The position numbers and the translations under genes are program-made. This document shows positions 7,619 through 16,965 of a stretch of DNA of 64,000 nucleotides, one piece after another (position 1 is the stretch's first letter; each line of letters begins with the position of its first letter). Where the stretch lies: NCBI GenBank assembly GCA_045535235.1, contig JAZSLG010000071.1, forward strand, positions 6,985-70,984, given 5' to 3'. Source of the stretch: Stercoripulliclostridium_A sp045535235 (GTDB lineage: Bacteria; Bacillota; Clostridia; Christensenellales; DTU072). The notes beneath the pieces are model-generated. The model was not told where the DNA came from. It did not search any database and saw only the letters and a list, made by a program, of their open reading frames with translations.

Positions 7619-10036
7619 GTGAATTATTTTAAGTTTTATAAAGTTCAAAAAAACGAAGATTCGGACCCATATTTGTTTATTAATGAAGCAAATGGTGAAG
7701 GAATAGTTGCCGTTGCCGATGGTTTGGGTGGCTCCGGCTCTTTCGTTCACGTTATAGAAGAGAACGATAAGAAAGGAAATTTTGAAAAAACGCTAAAAGA
7801 GAGTTTTTTACCCGAGTATTATCTTAAGGAAGAAGTTCCCACCGAGGAAAAAGAAGAGAAAGTAGTAGAGCAAGCGCCAGAAAACGCAGATAATGCCTCC
7901 GAACAAGCGGAAAATGCGGAGGAGAAGGGCGAAGAACAAGCCGAAGAAATCCCCGTTGTTGAGGAAAAGGTTACCGTTGAGGAAGCACCTAAGGGCGACG
8001 AAGAGTTTGAAAAGTGGGTTGACCAAATGCTAGCTCCCATGCTTGACGACGAATCGGACACCTCTGCTCTTTGGGGTTCACGTATTGCAATTGCGCGTAC
8101 TATCTACTATTTGAAAAGCAACCCCAACAAGGCTCTTAGCGACGAAGAAACTAGGAAAGAAATGGTGGAATTCGTCTATAAAGGCTTGAATGACGTTAAA
8201 GATACTTTCCATTTGAAAACCGGTAATATCGCAGGTCAGTCAACCTTGCCTACCACTCTTGTAGTTATGAAGTACAAGGAAATGGAAGAGGGAGTAAAGG
8301 TTGAAGTTGTTTGGGCAGGCGACTCCAGAGGCTACGCGCTAATCCCCGGTAAAGGCTTAAAACAACTCACCGAGGACGACGAAGACGGCTCCGGTGCAAT
8401 AAACAACCTCTTCTCTATCCATAAAGAGAAAAATGCAAACACCGTTTTGCATTATAAAGAGGTTCTTTTACCCAAGAAAAGTGCTATTTTTGCTTGCAGT
8501 GACGGTTTCTTCGACCCATTCGATCCCATCGATAACATTGGCGTAGAATGCGTATTGTTGGATGCGATAAATAAAGCAAATTCCTATGAGGAGTTTGAAG
8601 AAGAATGGCATGCTTTCTATAAGCCCACCACTCACGACGATTGCAGTATATCTTTCGTATCCCTTGGCTATGATAGTTACGAGGCATTCAAAGATGATTT
8701 TTGTGATGCAGAAAGAATGCTAAAAGTAAGGGGCTTGTTTGACGATTATAGTAAGTATAGAAAGCTTTTCTTAATCTTTGATGGTATAGAAGATCGTCCC
8801 GAGGAATACATTGAAGAAAGAGCTATGGCAAGAAAGGATAGTATTTTGGATATTATTTCACAAGCTATCGTAAGCGGACAAGAAGACGGTGTTATTACGG
8901 ATAAAGAAATAGCCATATACGAAAAACTAAAGAAAGATAAAAAGGAAGAGGCAGAATCGAAAAAAGGTGAAGCCATATACAAAAAGAGAGCAGAAATATT
9001 AAATGATATTAATGATAATATCCAAGACTGTTCTAAAATCTTTGACGTTTTTAACCTTGACCAAGGTGACGACGTGCTTTTAGCAATAAACGAGGCTAAT
9101 GGTACGTATAAAGCGTTTGAACAAGCTAACAAAGAATTGGAGGCGGTGAATACACAACTGGCGGATTTGGAAAAGGATCAAAAGCAAGTTGAGGCTCGCG
9201 GAGATGCTATTATCAATTCAAAAAGCAAGAAAAATGCAGATGGGAAAATTATTTTCAGCTTGAACGACAGACTGCAAGAGTTGGAAAAATATATTGCCGA
9301 ATACAAGCAAAGAGAGAATGAGAATAATGATATAACCCATCGCAAACCAATTAATTGTGGACCGGACGACCATTATTTGGAAAATGCAAGAAAAACCAGC
9401 CATGAAGCAAGATCTCAATATAAAAAATGGGAAAAAGCCAAAGAAAATCTTGAAAAAGTTAAACAAGATTGGATTGACAAAAAACCAACTTGCAATAATT
9501 TCTTTGGAAAAATCTTTAAGCTGTTCTGTGGCTTGATGAATCAATTCTTTGATAGAAAACTTTTTGAAATAGACAAAGAAATCATAGAGCCTATTAAAAA
9601 AGCACTTGAAGAATATCATCAAATAGGTGGGAAGATTGAGGCGATTAAGAAAGAGATAGAAAAGAAAGATAAAGAAAAAGAAAAGATTTGTGCCGAGTGG
9701 CAAAAGAATATGTCGTCTCTAAATAAAGATTTGCCGAAGATGATAGAGAATTGTGATCATTACTTTACCAAAGAGGCAATTGTTAAATACGATTTACCGG
9801 TTAATTGTCCTCAACCGCAAGAGATTACGGCAGAAGATCTAAAAATTGCTCTAGATGATGAGTACGCTGGCATAATTGAAAATTATAAAAAGTGTAATCA
9901 AAGCTTAATAGATAGAGTGTTTAATCGTAGTAAGGTGGAGTTATTCAGGTCGTACAAGGATTTGGATGAAAACGAGGCCAGAAAAGCGAAAAAAGAGATA
10001 GCCGAAATGGAAAAGAACTATTTTGTAATAGATTAA
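7619..10036 (+). CDS. PP2C-type phosphatase with acidic insert and long coiled-coil tail
   Basis: The 805-residue protein starts at GTG 7619 behind GAGGAAA. The PP2C core covers about residues 1-350: AVADGLGG (metal ligand Asp34), TTLVVM, VWAGDSRGY, FACSDGFFD and HDDCS. Between the first motif and the rest lies a Glu/Ala-rich low-complexity insert (about residues 70-135). After the core, residues 370-805 are mainly charged helices with coiled-coil character, broken by a short aromatic stretch (FFGKIFKLFCGLMNQFF) that may touch a membrane or partner. It probably reverses the kinase next to it. The long tail is unusual for PP2C enzymes and may tether it. It is the last gene before a terminator. 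Confidence 0.85.
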   Translation: MNYFKFYKVQKNEDSDPYLFINEANGEGIVAVADGLGGSGSFVHVIEENDKKGNFEKTLKESFLPEYYLKEEVPTEEKEEKVVEQAPENADNASEQAENAEEKGEEQAEEIPVVEEKVTVEEAPKGDEEFEKWVDQMLAPMLDDESDTSALWGSRIAIARTIYYLKSNPNKALSDEETRKEMVEFVYKGLNDVKDTFHLKTGNIAGQSTLPTTLVVMKYKEMEEGVKVEVVWAGDSRGYALIPGKGLKQLTEDDEDGSGAINNLFSIHKEKNANTVLHYKEVLLPKKSAIFACSDGFFDPFDPIDNIGVECVLLDAINKANSYEEFEEEWHAFYKPTTHDDCSISFVSLGYDSYEAFKDDFCDAERMLKVRGLFDDYSKYRKLFLIFDGIEDRPEEYIEERAMARKDSILDIISQAIVSGQEDGVITDKEIAIYEKLKKDKKEEAESKKGEAIYKKRAEILNDINDNIQDCSKIFDVFNLDQGDDVLLAINEANGTYKAFEQANKELEAVNTQLADLEKDQKQVEARGDAIINSKSKKNADGKIIFSLNDRLQELEKYIAEYKQRENENNDITHRKPINCGPDDHYLENARKTSHEARSQYKKWEKAKENLEKVKQDWIDKKPTCNNFFGKIFKLFCGLMNQFFDRKLFEIDKEIIEPIKKALEEYHQIGGKIEAIKKEIEKKDKEKEKICAEWQKNMSSLNKDLPKMIENCDHYFTKEAIVKYDLPVNCPQPQEITAEDLKIALDDEYAGIIENYKKCNQSLIDRVFNRSKVELFRSYKDLDENEARKAKKEIAEMEKNYFVID

Positions 10037-10053
10037 TCTAGTCTTTTATTAAG

Positions 10054-10082
10054 AAAGGGTTCCTTTAGGAACCCTTTTTTTA
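10054..10082 (+). terminator. Intrinsic terminator ending the vWA-kinase-PP2C operon
   Basis: AAAGGGTTCC (10054-10063) pairs with GGAACCCTTT (10068-10077) around TTTA, followed by more T. It separates the signalling operon from the helicase operon. Confidence 0.9.
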
Positions 10083-10153
10083 TTGCTAATGAAAAAGTGA
10101 ATTGCATTTTGTAAAATTTACAAAAAAGTTGTAAAAAGGGAAAAAGACTATGA

Positions 10154-10182
10154 TTGAATAAAGACTGAGAGCATGATAGAAT
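10154..10182 (+). promoter_or_regulatory. Distal promoter of the helicase operon
   Basis: TTGAAT (10154-10159) and TAGAAT (10177-10182) have a 17-base spacer. A small GCTTAC/GTAAGC hairpin (10203-10217) lies in the resulting leader. Confidence 0.5.
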
Positions 10183-10282
10183 GTTAGTAGTAGGAGTAGA
10201 ATGCTTACTTCGTAAGCAAAAATAAAGGAAGAAATTTTAGCAGTAAATGAGAAAAAAGCATTAAAAATTTATCAAATTTCTA

Positions 10283-10311
10283 TTTACAAACCTAATTTTA
10301 TGTGTTAATAT
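10283..10311 (+). promoter_or_regulatory. Proximal promoter of the helicase operon
   Basis: TTTACA (10283-10288) and TAATAT (10306-10311) have a 17-base spacer. Transcription from here would give a leader of about 245 bases. Confidence 0.6.
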
Positions 10312-10564
10312 ACTTCTCGCACGGCTTTGAACGTGCGGTAGGACGAAAGATTATTTATCTAATCATCATTTAATTATCCAAACAAAAAATTAATAGACGT
10401 TAGCGGTAGGAGTATTCGTGTACCCTTATTGCTTAGTTAGTTTTAATCAATCAGCAATATAATTGCGCTATTTTACGCGATATTTGTCGATTATTAGCGT
10501 ACCGTAAAGAGGACGTATAATCATCTATAATATCAAACCAAAGAGAAAGATAAGGAGAAAAGAT
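10312..10564 (+). other. Long 5' leader of the helicase operon
   Basis: No gene is seen here. The stretch holds a CGCACG/CGTGCG hairpin (10318-10337), a weaker ATTGCT...AGCAAT pairing around 10428-10460, and two TATAAT boxes (10516-10521 and 10526-10531) without good -35 partners. No known riboswitch class is recognised. The AAGGAGAA ribosome site of the helicase gene ends it. Confidence 0.45.
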
Positions 10565-13500
10565 ATGCTTCATTTGAGACGAAATGATTTGGAAGAGATT
10601 GTAAAATCAATGTCGAGTGGCCCTATAACCGCAAAAGACCTTGACGAATTAATCAAGGGCTTGGGTGAAGTGTATAAGGAAGTCAAAGAAAGAGAGGACG
10701 TCGCCGAACAAAAAAGGCTTCAAAAGGAAAAAGAAGAGCGCGAAAAGGTGGAAAACGTTACCTGCATGGAGCTTCCTTTGGACTATGAGAACTATTTTGA
10801 ATACGATATGAATGCAACGAGTGTGCGCGTAGAGTCGGCATCCGATGCTTTGATAACCTCGCTAAACAATTTGGGCAGAGTGGATATTGAGTATATGTCG
10901 GTAATATCGGGACTTACGCACAAGGCTCTCATAGTGGAACTTAAAGGTGCCATATACCAAAATCCGGACAAATGGGAGGAATGTTTTTACAAAGGTTGGG
11001 AGACTGCTGATGAATATTTGTCGGGCAATCTACTGCGCAAACGAGCCAAAGCCGTTGACTGTGAAAAAAAGTATAAAGGATGGTTCCAGGATAATATTAG
11101 GGCAATCGACGAGGTCCTTCCCGATGCCGTTTCCACCCTTGATATATACGTTACTTTAGGCTCGCCCTGGGTGCCGACCGACGTGATTGAGGACTTTATA
11201 GACTATCTATACAACCACAAAAAGACCTACGTAAAATTGCGTGGTAGCGTTATTCACGACGAAGAAACGGGAACTTGGGAAATAATTGATAAAAACCGTT
11301 ACTATCACGACACGCTAAGCACCAGCACCTACGGTACCGATAGAATGGAAGCACTTTACATTTTGGAAAAAACACTCAATATGCGTTCGATTGCCGTAAC
11401 CGACGAGGTGCCGTGCATTAGTAATAAGTCGGGTAAAAAGCGCGTAATTAATCAAAAAGAGACCCTTCTTGCTATTGAAAAGCAAAAGAAGATGATAAAA
11501 ATGTTCCAAAATTGGGTGTGGCGTGACGATGCTCGCAGAGAGCGCCTTGAAATTATCTACGAGAATAATTACAGTTGTTACCGCACGAGAAAGTATAACG
11601 GATCCTTCCTCACTTTTCCAAAGATGAATCCCGATATCGTTCTTTATCCATACCAAAAGGACGCCGTCAGTCGCATATTGTTTTCGCCCAACACCTTGCT
11701 TGCGCACGACGTAGGCTCGGGGAAAACCTATATCATGATTGCCGCCGGTATGGAAATGCGCCGAATGGGTTTGTCTAAGAAGAATATGTACGTCGTACCT
11801 AACAATATAGTGGGACAATGGAACAGAATGTTCTTGGAGCTTTATCCTAGTGCGCACTTGCTCGTGGTGGAGCCAAAGCATTTTACACCCGCAAAAAGAC
11901 AAGATACCCTAAAAAAGATTAGGGATAACGACTATGATGCGGTAATTATGGCGTACAGCTGTTTTGACCAAATTCCTCTTTCTTATGATTACTATCTTGC
12001 CGAAGCTAGGGAGCGTAAAAAGGAACTGGAGAACAGAGTTTTCTCTAGGGCTAGGACCACGCATACCGTTCAAAAAAAGTTGGAGAAGATGAAAAAAGAG
12101 GTGTCGGAGCTATCACAACAGTTATATAACGTAGTGATGGCAGGTGAAATTTACTTTGACCAGTTGGGCATTACCAGGTTATTCGTAGACGAGGCGCACA
12201 ACTATAAGAACGTACCCGTGGAAACCAAGATTAATAACGTACTTGGAATATCGGAGACAGGTAGTGAAAAGTGTAAGCTTATGATGGCAAAGGTGCATCA
12301 AGTACAAAAGAGTAACGAGGGAAAGGGGGTTGTTTTTGCAACGGGAACGCCCATAACCAACTCAATAACCGATGCCTTTATCATGCAACTCTATCTACAA
12401 AGCGGTGAACTTGCCTTATTAGATATACAAAACTTTGATGCGTGGGTAGGCATGTTTGCCGAGAAGGAAGAAAGCTTTGAAATCGACGTCGATACCAAGA
12501 ATTATAGGTTGGCAACAAGGTTTTCCAAGTTTCATAATATCCCGGAGCTAACTTCGTTATTATCATCTATTGCGGATTTTCATATCACTAAAACTAGCGA
12601 AGATTTACCCGTATTTACGGGATATACTGATGCTTTGGTGGGGAAAACGCCTGATTTCCAAGATTATTTGGACAAAATATCCGACCGAGCCGAAGCCGTA
12701 AGAAAGGGGCAAGTTGGTAGGAACGAGGACAATATGCTTTTGATAACTACCGATGGTAGAAAGGCTGCTCTCGACCTTCGTTTGGTGGATAACACTAAAC
12801 CCTTCGTGTTCCAATCAAAGGTGGCACGTTGCGCCGAAAACGTCTATAACATATACGATAAGACAATGGAAGGGAAATTGACACAATTGGTTTTTTGTGA
12901 TACATCCGTTCCCAGTGACCGGTTTAATATGTACGACGAACTCAAAAGGTTGCTTTTGGCCCTTGGTATTCCCGAGCAAGAAATAGCATTTATACACGAC
13001 GCAACGACGGACAAGAGTAGGCTTGCATTCTTTGACAAGGTGCAAAAGGGCGAAATTAGAGTGCTAATGGGATCCACTTTCAAGTTGGGTATTGGCGTAA
13101 ACGTACAAAACAAGCTGGTTGCCATCCATCATTTGGACGTGCCTTGGCGCCCTGCAGATATGGTACAACGCGAAGGAAGAATACTACGTCCCGGCAATAC
13201 TAATGGTAGAGTATTCATATACCGCTACGTAACGGAAGGGAGTTTTGATGCGTACTCGTGGCAACTCTTGGAGAGTAAGCAACGCTTCATATCCGGTCTG
13301 CTTGCCGGATCCATCACCGAAAGGAATAACGTTGATATTAGCGATACTATACTAAATTACGCCGAAGTAAAGGCGCTCGCAATAGGTAATCCTCTCATTA
13401 AAAAGAGGGTGGAAAAGGCAAATGAGTTAACAAAACTTTATGCTTTACAAGCCAAACACGTGGAGAATAAGGACAAAATTTCGAGAAAACAGCAAGAAAT

Positions 13501-13987
13501 TCCCACTCTTATCAGTCAGGCACAAGAGAGAGTGGACAAATGCAAGGCGGACTTTGATTACTACACCGAGCATAGGATGGAGCTAGGAAAAGAGGATAAA
13601 ACGCGCTACGCTAAGCTTGTTTACAACGGAGTATTAGACAACGAAATGCAAATTGAGGAGCGCGTGATAGGAGTCTTCCAAGGCTTTGATATCATACTTC
13701 CCTCCCACATGCAAAATGAAAGACCTTTTATTTATCTAGCGCGCGAAAGTCGTCACCAAGTGGAAATCGGCGAATCGGAAGTAGGTGTTGTTTTCCGCAT
13801 GATTAACTGCTTAGATAACCTCGGCAAGCGCCTCGATAGACTAAGATACAGAGTGTCACAGTTGGAGTTTGAACGCATCGAAATTGAGCGCGAACTTAAC
13901 AAACCGGGTGGATACCTTGATGAAATTGAGGCACTAAAGAATGAAATCAAAGAAATTGATAGAAAATTGGGGGTAAAACTTAAATGA
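10565..13987 (+). CDS. SNF2/DEAH-family helicase-like ATPase related to mobile-element helicases
   Basis: This 1,140-residue protein has a helicase core in the middle and helical flanks. Visible motifs are the Q-like LYPYQKDAV, Walker A GSGKT (residues 384-388), DEAH (542-545), the ATGTPITNS motif III, a MGSTFKLGIGVNVQ segment, and motif VI QREGRILRPG (from 868). The stretch from LLAHDVGSGKTYIMIAAGMEMRR onward closely resembles the helicase part of large phage/plasmid DarB-like polyproteins, but no methylase domain is present. The first 340 residues start with a charged coiled coil. The C-terminus (about 900-1140) is also coiled. It overlaps the AAA+ gene by 4 bases. A DNA-translocating or remodelling role is expected from the family. 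Confidence 0.88.
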   Translation: MLHLRRNDLEEIVKSMSSGPITAKDLDELIKGLGEVYKEVKEREDVAEQKRLQKEKEEREKVENVTCMELPLDYENYFEYDMNATSVRVESASDALITSLNNLGRVDIEYMSVISGLTHKALIVELKGAIYQNPDKWEECFYKGWETADEYLSGNLLRKRAKAVDCEKKYKGWFQDNIRAIDEVLPDAVSTLDIYVTLGSPWVPTDVIEDFIDYLYNHKKTYVKLRGSVIHDEETGTWEIIDKNRYYHDTLSTSTYGTDRMEALYILEKTLNMRSIAVTDEVPCISNKSGKKRVINQKETLLAIEKQKKMIKMFQNWVWRDDARRERLEIIYENNYSCYRTRKYNGSFLTFPKMNPDIVLYPYQKDAVSRILFSPNTLLAHDVGSGKTYIMIAAGMEMRRMGLSKKNMYVVPNNIVGQWNRMFLELYPSAHLLVVEPKHFTPAKRQDTLKKIRDNDYDAVIMAYSCFDQIPLSYDYYLAEARERKKELENRVFSRARTTHTVQKKLEKMKKEVSELSQQLYNVVMAGEIYFDQLGITRLFVDEAHNYKNVPVETKINNVLGISETGSEKCKLMMAKVHQVQKSNEGKGVVFATGTPITNSITDAFIMQLYLQSGELALLDIQNFDAWVGMFAEKEESFEIDVDTKNYRLATRFSKFHNIPELTSLLSSIADFHITKTSEDLPVFTGYTDALVGKTPDFQDYLDKISDRAEAVRKGQVGRNEDNMLLITTDGRKAALDLRLVDNTKPFVFQSKVARCAENVYNIYDKTMEGKLTQLVFCDTSVPSDRFNMYDELKRLLLALGIPEQEIAFIHDATTDKSRLAFFDKVQKGEIRVLMGSTFKLGIGVNVQNKLVAIHHLDVPWRPADMVQREGRILRPGNTNGRVFIYRYVTEGSFDAYSWQLLESKQRFISGLLAGSITERNNVDISDTILNYAEVKALAIGNPLIKKRVEKANELTKLYALQAKHVENKDKISRKQQEIPTLISQAQERVDKCKADFDYYTEHRMELGKEDKTRYAKLVYNGVLDNEMQIEERVIGVFQGFDIILPSHMQNERPFIYLARESRHQVEIGESEVGVVFRMINCLDNLGKRLDRLRYRVSQLEFERIEIERELNKPGGYLDEIEALKNEIKEIDRKLGVKLK

Positions 13988-15099
13988 GTGATATAAAACT
14001 AAATGACGTAGTAAACATGAACGTAGACGCTTTCGTGGAAAAGCTAGGTGGGGCCTATTCTACCATTATAAACAAGGGATTGCCCGTCAAAAGTTTTCCA
14101 TCCGTCATGCTTTGGGGCGCGCCGGGTGTCGGTAAATCGCAAGGAGTAAGGCAAATTGCCACCAAAATAGAGGAAGAAACGGGCAAAAAGGTTTTCGTTA
14201 CCGACGTTCGTCTGCTCCTATTTAATCCCATCGACCTTCGTGGTATACCCACGGCAAACCAAGATAAAACTCTTGCCGTTTGGCTAAAACCACAAATATT
14301 CCAAATGAACGAAAGTAAGGACGTTGTGAACATATTGTTTTTGGACGAAATATCGTCGGCTCCGCAGTCGGTACAAGCCTCCGCTTACCAAATTACTCTC
14401 GATAGGGTTGTGGGTGAGCATAAACTACCCGAAAACTGCATAGTTATTGGCGCAGGTAACCGTTTGACCGATAAATCCGTCGCCTATAAAATGCCAAAAG
14501 CCCTTGCTAACCGTTTGCTACATATTAACGTTGAGGGTAGTTTTGCGTCGTGGAATAAGTGGGCGGTTAAGAGTGGAATAAACGCCAAAGTATTAGGCTT
14601 TCTTTCCTTCCAAAAGGATAGTTTGTTTAAGGGTAGCGAGAACTCGGAGGACCTCGCTTTCCCCACACCACGTTCGTGGGAAATGGTTAGCAACGTCCTT
14701 AACTCGGTATCCGACGACGTAAAAGAGGTTTTCCCATTTATTGCGGGGCTTGTGGGCGTGGGTATGGCATCGGAATTTCGTACTTGGTGCAAAATATATG
14801 CCAATTTGCCTAAAATAGAGGACATTTTTGCAGGAAAACGCCCGCCCGTTCCTCGCGATACCGATGCATTATATGCTTTGGTTTCCGCCATGGTGTCCCA
14901 TGCACGAGAGATTAAAAACGACCTTGGTAAAATCGCAAATTCCATCGATTATGCGAACTTAATCCCCGCAGACTTTTCGGTAATACTAATGAAAGATTAT
15001 GCTTATTTGGAAAAGGATTATCAAAAAAAGTTAATGGCCATTCCCGAATATATGCGTTGGTTACAAACGAGGGGGAAATTGTTAAATGGTAATAACTAA
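13984..15099 (+). CDS. MoxR-family AAA+ ATPase
   Basis: The 371-residue protein carries Walker A GAPGVGKS (residues 45-52), Walker B ILFLDEISSAP, and sensor-1-like VIGAGNR followed by the arginine-finger region PKALANRL. This is the MoxR pattern. MoxR ATPases usually remodel or load cofactors into partner proteins together with vWA proteins. It overlaps the helicase gene by 4 bases (ATGA) and the next vWA gene by 14 bases, so the three are almost certainly translated together. Its natural partner is therefore the metallopeptidase-like vWA protein. What it remodels is unknown. Confidence 0.9.
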   Translation: MSDIKLNDVVNMNVDAFVEKLGGAYSTIINKGLPVKSFPSVMLWGAPGVGKSQGVRQIATKIEEETGKKVFVTDVRLLLFNPIDLRGIPTANQDKTLAVWLKPQIFQMNESKDVVNILFLDEISSAPQSVQASAYQITLDRVVGEHKLPENCIVIGAGNRLTDKSVAYKMPKALANRLLHINVEGSFASWNKWAVKSGINAKVLGFLSFQKDSLFKGSENSEDLAFPTPRSWEMVSNVLNSVSDDVKEVFPFIAGLVGVGMASEFRTWCKIYANLPKIEDIFAGKRPPVPRDTDALYALVSAMVSHAREIKNDLGKIANSIDYANLIPADFSVILMKDYAYLEKDYQKKLMAIPEYMRWLQTRGKLLNGNN

Positions 15100-16342
15100 G
15101 GAGCAAAAAGCAGGTTTTGTGCGAAAACTTATTGCCTCTCGCACGCGCATGCTTTGCAATCACGGCTTTTACGGAATGTTGTTGATGCACCTTCCCTTTA
15201 TGTTAGACGAAAGCATAACGACTGCCGCAACCGATGGTAAAGCAATATACTTTAGCCCCAATTTTCTTAGTCGTTTAACGAACTCGGAGTTGGATTTTGT
15301 ACTCATGCACGAAGTGCTTCACGTTGTGCTAAGGCATATTAACAGGTCTAAAATTTTTGAGGAAAATCCAATTCTTGCCAATATCGCTTGCGATATAGTG
15401 GTAAATTCCAATATTTTGTACTCTTGCAGTATGAAGATAAGCTCCATATCGGTAGATGGAACGGTGTCCATGCATCTTACTCCAAACGGCGACGAGGGAT
15501 ATTTGTATACGGCAGAAGAGGTATATAACATGCTTAATGTGTCGAATCAAAACGCAATAAAAGCAAAAGGTAGAGGGCGAAAAGGTAACGATGGTGAAAA
15601 ATCCAACGGCGAATCAGACGAGTTGACTGTTGACGACCATAGCAAATGGGAATCTCTTGGAGAGGAAGAAAAGCAAGAGATACAAGAAAATTGGGAACAG
15701 CATTTGAGAAGTGCATCACAAAATATTAGGATAAAGGAAAGCAGTAACAATTGCGGTAATATTCCTCTTTGCGCGCAAAGGGTATTGCAAGAACTTAGCA
15801 AAGCGCAAACCGATTGGCGCACCTTACTGACCGATTTTGTGCAAGAAGAGGTGTTGGACTACTCATTTAATCCTCCCGACAAAAGGTATAGTGAAAGCGA
15901 CTTTTTTATCCCCGACTTTAACGTTAGTTACGATTTAGTGCCGGGAAACGTGCTATTTATGATAGATACCTCGGGGTCGGTTTCGGACGATATGATAGCA
16001 AGAGCGTATAGCGAAATTAAGGGCGCAATAGACCAGTTTGATGGCAAAATAACAGGACATTTGGGCTTCTTTGATGCAAGCGTTGTCCCTGCCCAACCCT
16101 TTGTTGACTTGGATACGTTACTCAAGATTCTACCAAGAGGTGGCGGTGGCACAAGTTTCCATGCGGTATTCGATTACGTGGATTCCTTGGAAGAAAAGCC
16201 CACGAGCATAGTAATACTAACCGATGGAGAAGCCCGTTTTCCAAAAGAGGAAAGGGCGAAAGGCATACCCGTATTGTGGTTGATTATAGATAATAAAATA
16301 ACCCCTCCCTGGGGAAAAACAGCAAGGGTTACCGCCGTGTAG
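15086..16342 (+). CDS. Metallopeptidase-like/vWA protein (DUF2201 type)
   Basis: The 418-residue protein combines two known folds. Residues about 10-130 match the putative metallopeptidase domain, with zinc motif HEVLH (75-79) followed by His84. After a Lys/Ser/Glu-rich linker (about 155-215), residues about 285-415 form a vWA-like domain with MIDAS MIDTSGSVS (Asp294, Ser296, Ser298), an RGGGGTSFHAVF loop and IVILTDGEA. Such proteins are normally encoded beside MoxR ATPases, as here. Whether the zinc site is catalytic is unknown. The start ATG 15086 lies inside the MoxR gene behind GAGGGGG. A strong terminator follows. Confidence 0.88.
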   Translation: MVITKEQKAGFVRKLIASRTRMLCNHGFYGMLLMHLPFMLDESITTAATDGKAIYFSPNFLSRLTNSELDFVLMHEVLHVVLRHINRSKIFEENPILANIACDIVVNSNILYSCSMKISSISVDGTVSMHLTPNGDEGYLYTAEEVYNMLNVSNQNAIKAKGRGRKGNDGEKSNGESDELTVDDHSKWESLGEEEKQEIQENWEQHLRSASQNIRIKESSNNCGNIPLCAQRVLQELSKAQTDWRTLLTDFVQEEVLDYSFNPPDKRYSESDFFIPDFNVSYDLVPGNVLFMIDTSGSVSDDMIARAYSEIKGAIDQFDGKITGHLGFFDASVVPAQPFVDLDTLLKILPRGGGGTSFHAVFDYVDSLEEKPTSIVILTDGEARFPKEERAKGIPVLWLIIDNKITPPWGKTARVTAV

Positions 16343-16366
16343 GGTAAGGCGGTGAAAAAAGGTGGT

Positions 16367-16400
16367 GCTACCCCACGCTTTGGCGTGGGGTAGCTTTTTT
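16367..16400 (+). terminator. Strong intrinsic terminator after the helicase operon
   Basis: GCTACCCCACGC (16367-16378) pairs perfectly with GCGTGGGGTAGC (16383-16394), followed by six T. It ends the helicase-MoxR-vWA operon. Confidence 0.92.
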
Positions 16401-16442
16401 ATAAGGCAACAGGTTATTTTTAGTTTTGTGGTAAATTTAGCG

Positions 16443-16471
16443 TTGAACGTCGGGTGTTTGTGTGCTACAAT
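16443..16471 (+). promoter_or_regulatory. Promoter of the flavoprotein-phosphoesterase-glycosylase operon
   Basis: TTGAAC (16443-16448) and TACAAT (16466-16471) are 17 bases apart. AAGGTG follows at once, so the leader is very short. Confidence 0.7.
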
Positions 16472-16486
16472 ATATCAAGGTGAATT

Positions 16487-16963
16487 ATGTTTAGAGAATT
16501 AACTAGAAAAAAACAAGTACTTACGAATGAAGAATGTGTACGAATATTGATTAACGAAAGAAGGGGTGTCCTTTCGGTTAACGGTGACAACGGCTATCCT
16601 TACGGCATGCCTATGAATCATTATTATAATGAAAAAGACGGATGTATATATTTTCACCAAGGAAAAATAGGACACAGACTAGACTCCCTTAGGAAGGATG
16701 ACAGAGTATCGTACTGCGTTTACGATAAAGGCGAAAGAAAGGAGGGAGAGTGGGCCTATCTCGTTAAAAGCGTTATCATCTTTGGAAGAGTGGAAATACT
16801 GGATGACTTTAATACTATAAATGAAATTAGTAGGGCAATTTCGGCTAATTTTACTCTTGACGAACTTTACGTAGAAAAAGAAATCGAAAAATACGCAAAA
16901 GCAACCCTAATATTAAAACTCACTCCCGAACATATTTGCGGTAAAAGAGTTAAAGAGGAATAA
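16487..16963 (+). CDS. NimA-like pyridoxamine 5'-phosphate oxidase-family flavoprotein
   Basis: This 158-residue protein matches the small FMN-binding split-barrel family. Marks are the opening FRELTRKKQVL, the GVLSVNGDNGYPYGMPMNHYY strand pair, IYFHQGKIGHRLDSLRKDDRVSYCVY, and the later SVIIFGRVEIL. Relatives (NimA and others) bind FMN and may reduce nitro compounds or act on unknown substrates. It is the first gene of a three-gene operon; the phosphoesterase starts 2 bases after it. Its substrate is not evident. Confidence 0.82.
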   Translation: MFRELTRKKQVLTNEECVRILINERRGVLSVNGDNGYPYGMPMNHYYNEKDGCIYFHQGKIGHRLDSLRKDDRVSYCVYDKGERKEGEWAYLVKSVIIFGRVEILDDFNTINEISRAISANFTLDELYVEKEIEKYAKATLILKLTPEHICGKRVKEE

Positions 16964-16965
16964 CG

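Noticed and set aside
10312..10564. Known riboswitch before the helicase gene
   Set aside because: No recognisable riboswitch core was found; only simple hairpins are visible.
3600..16342. Classical tellurite-resistance (ter) locus
   Set aside because: The vWA-kinase-phosphatase order is similar, but no TerA/B/C/D/E or TelA proteins are encoded.
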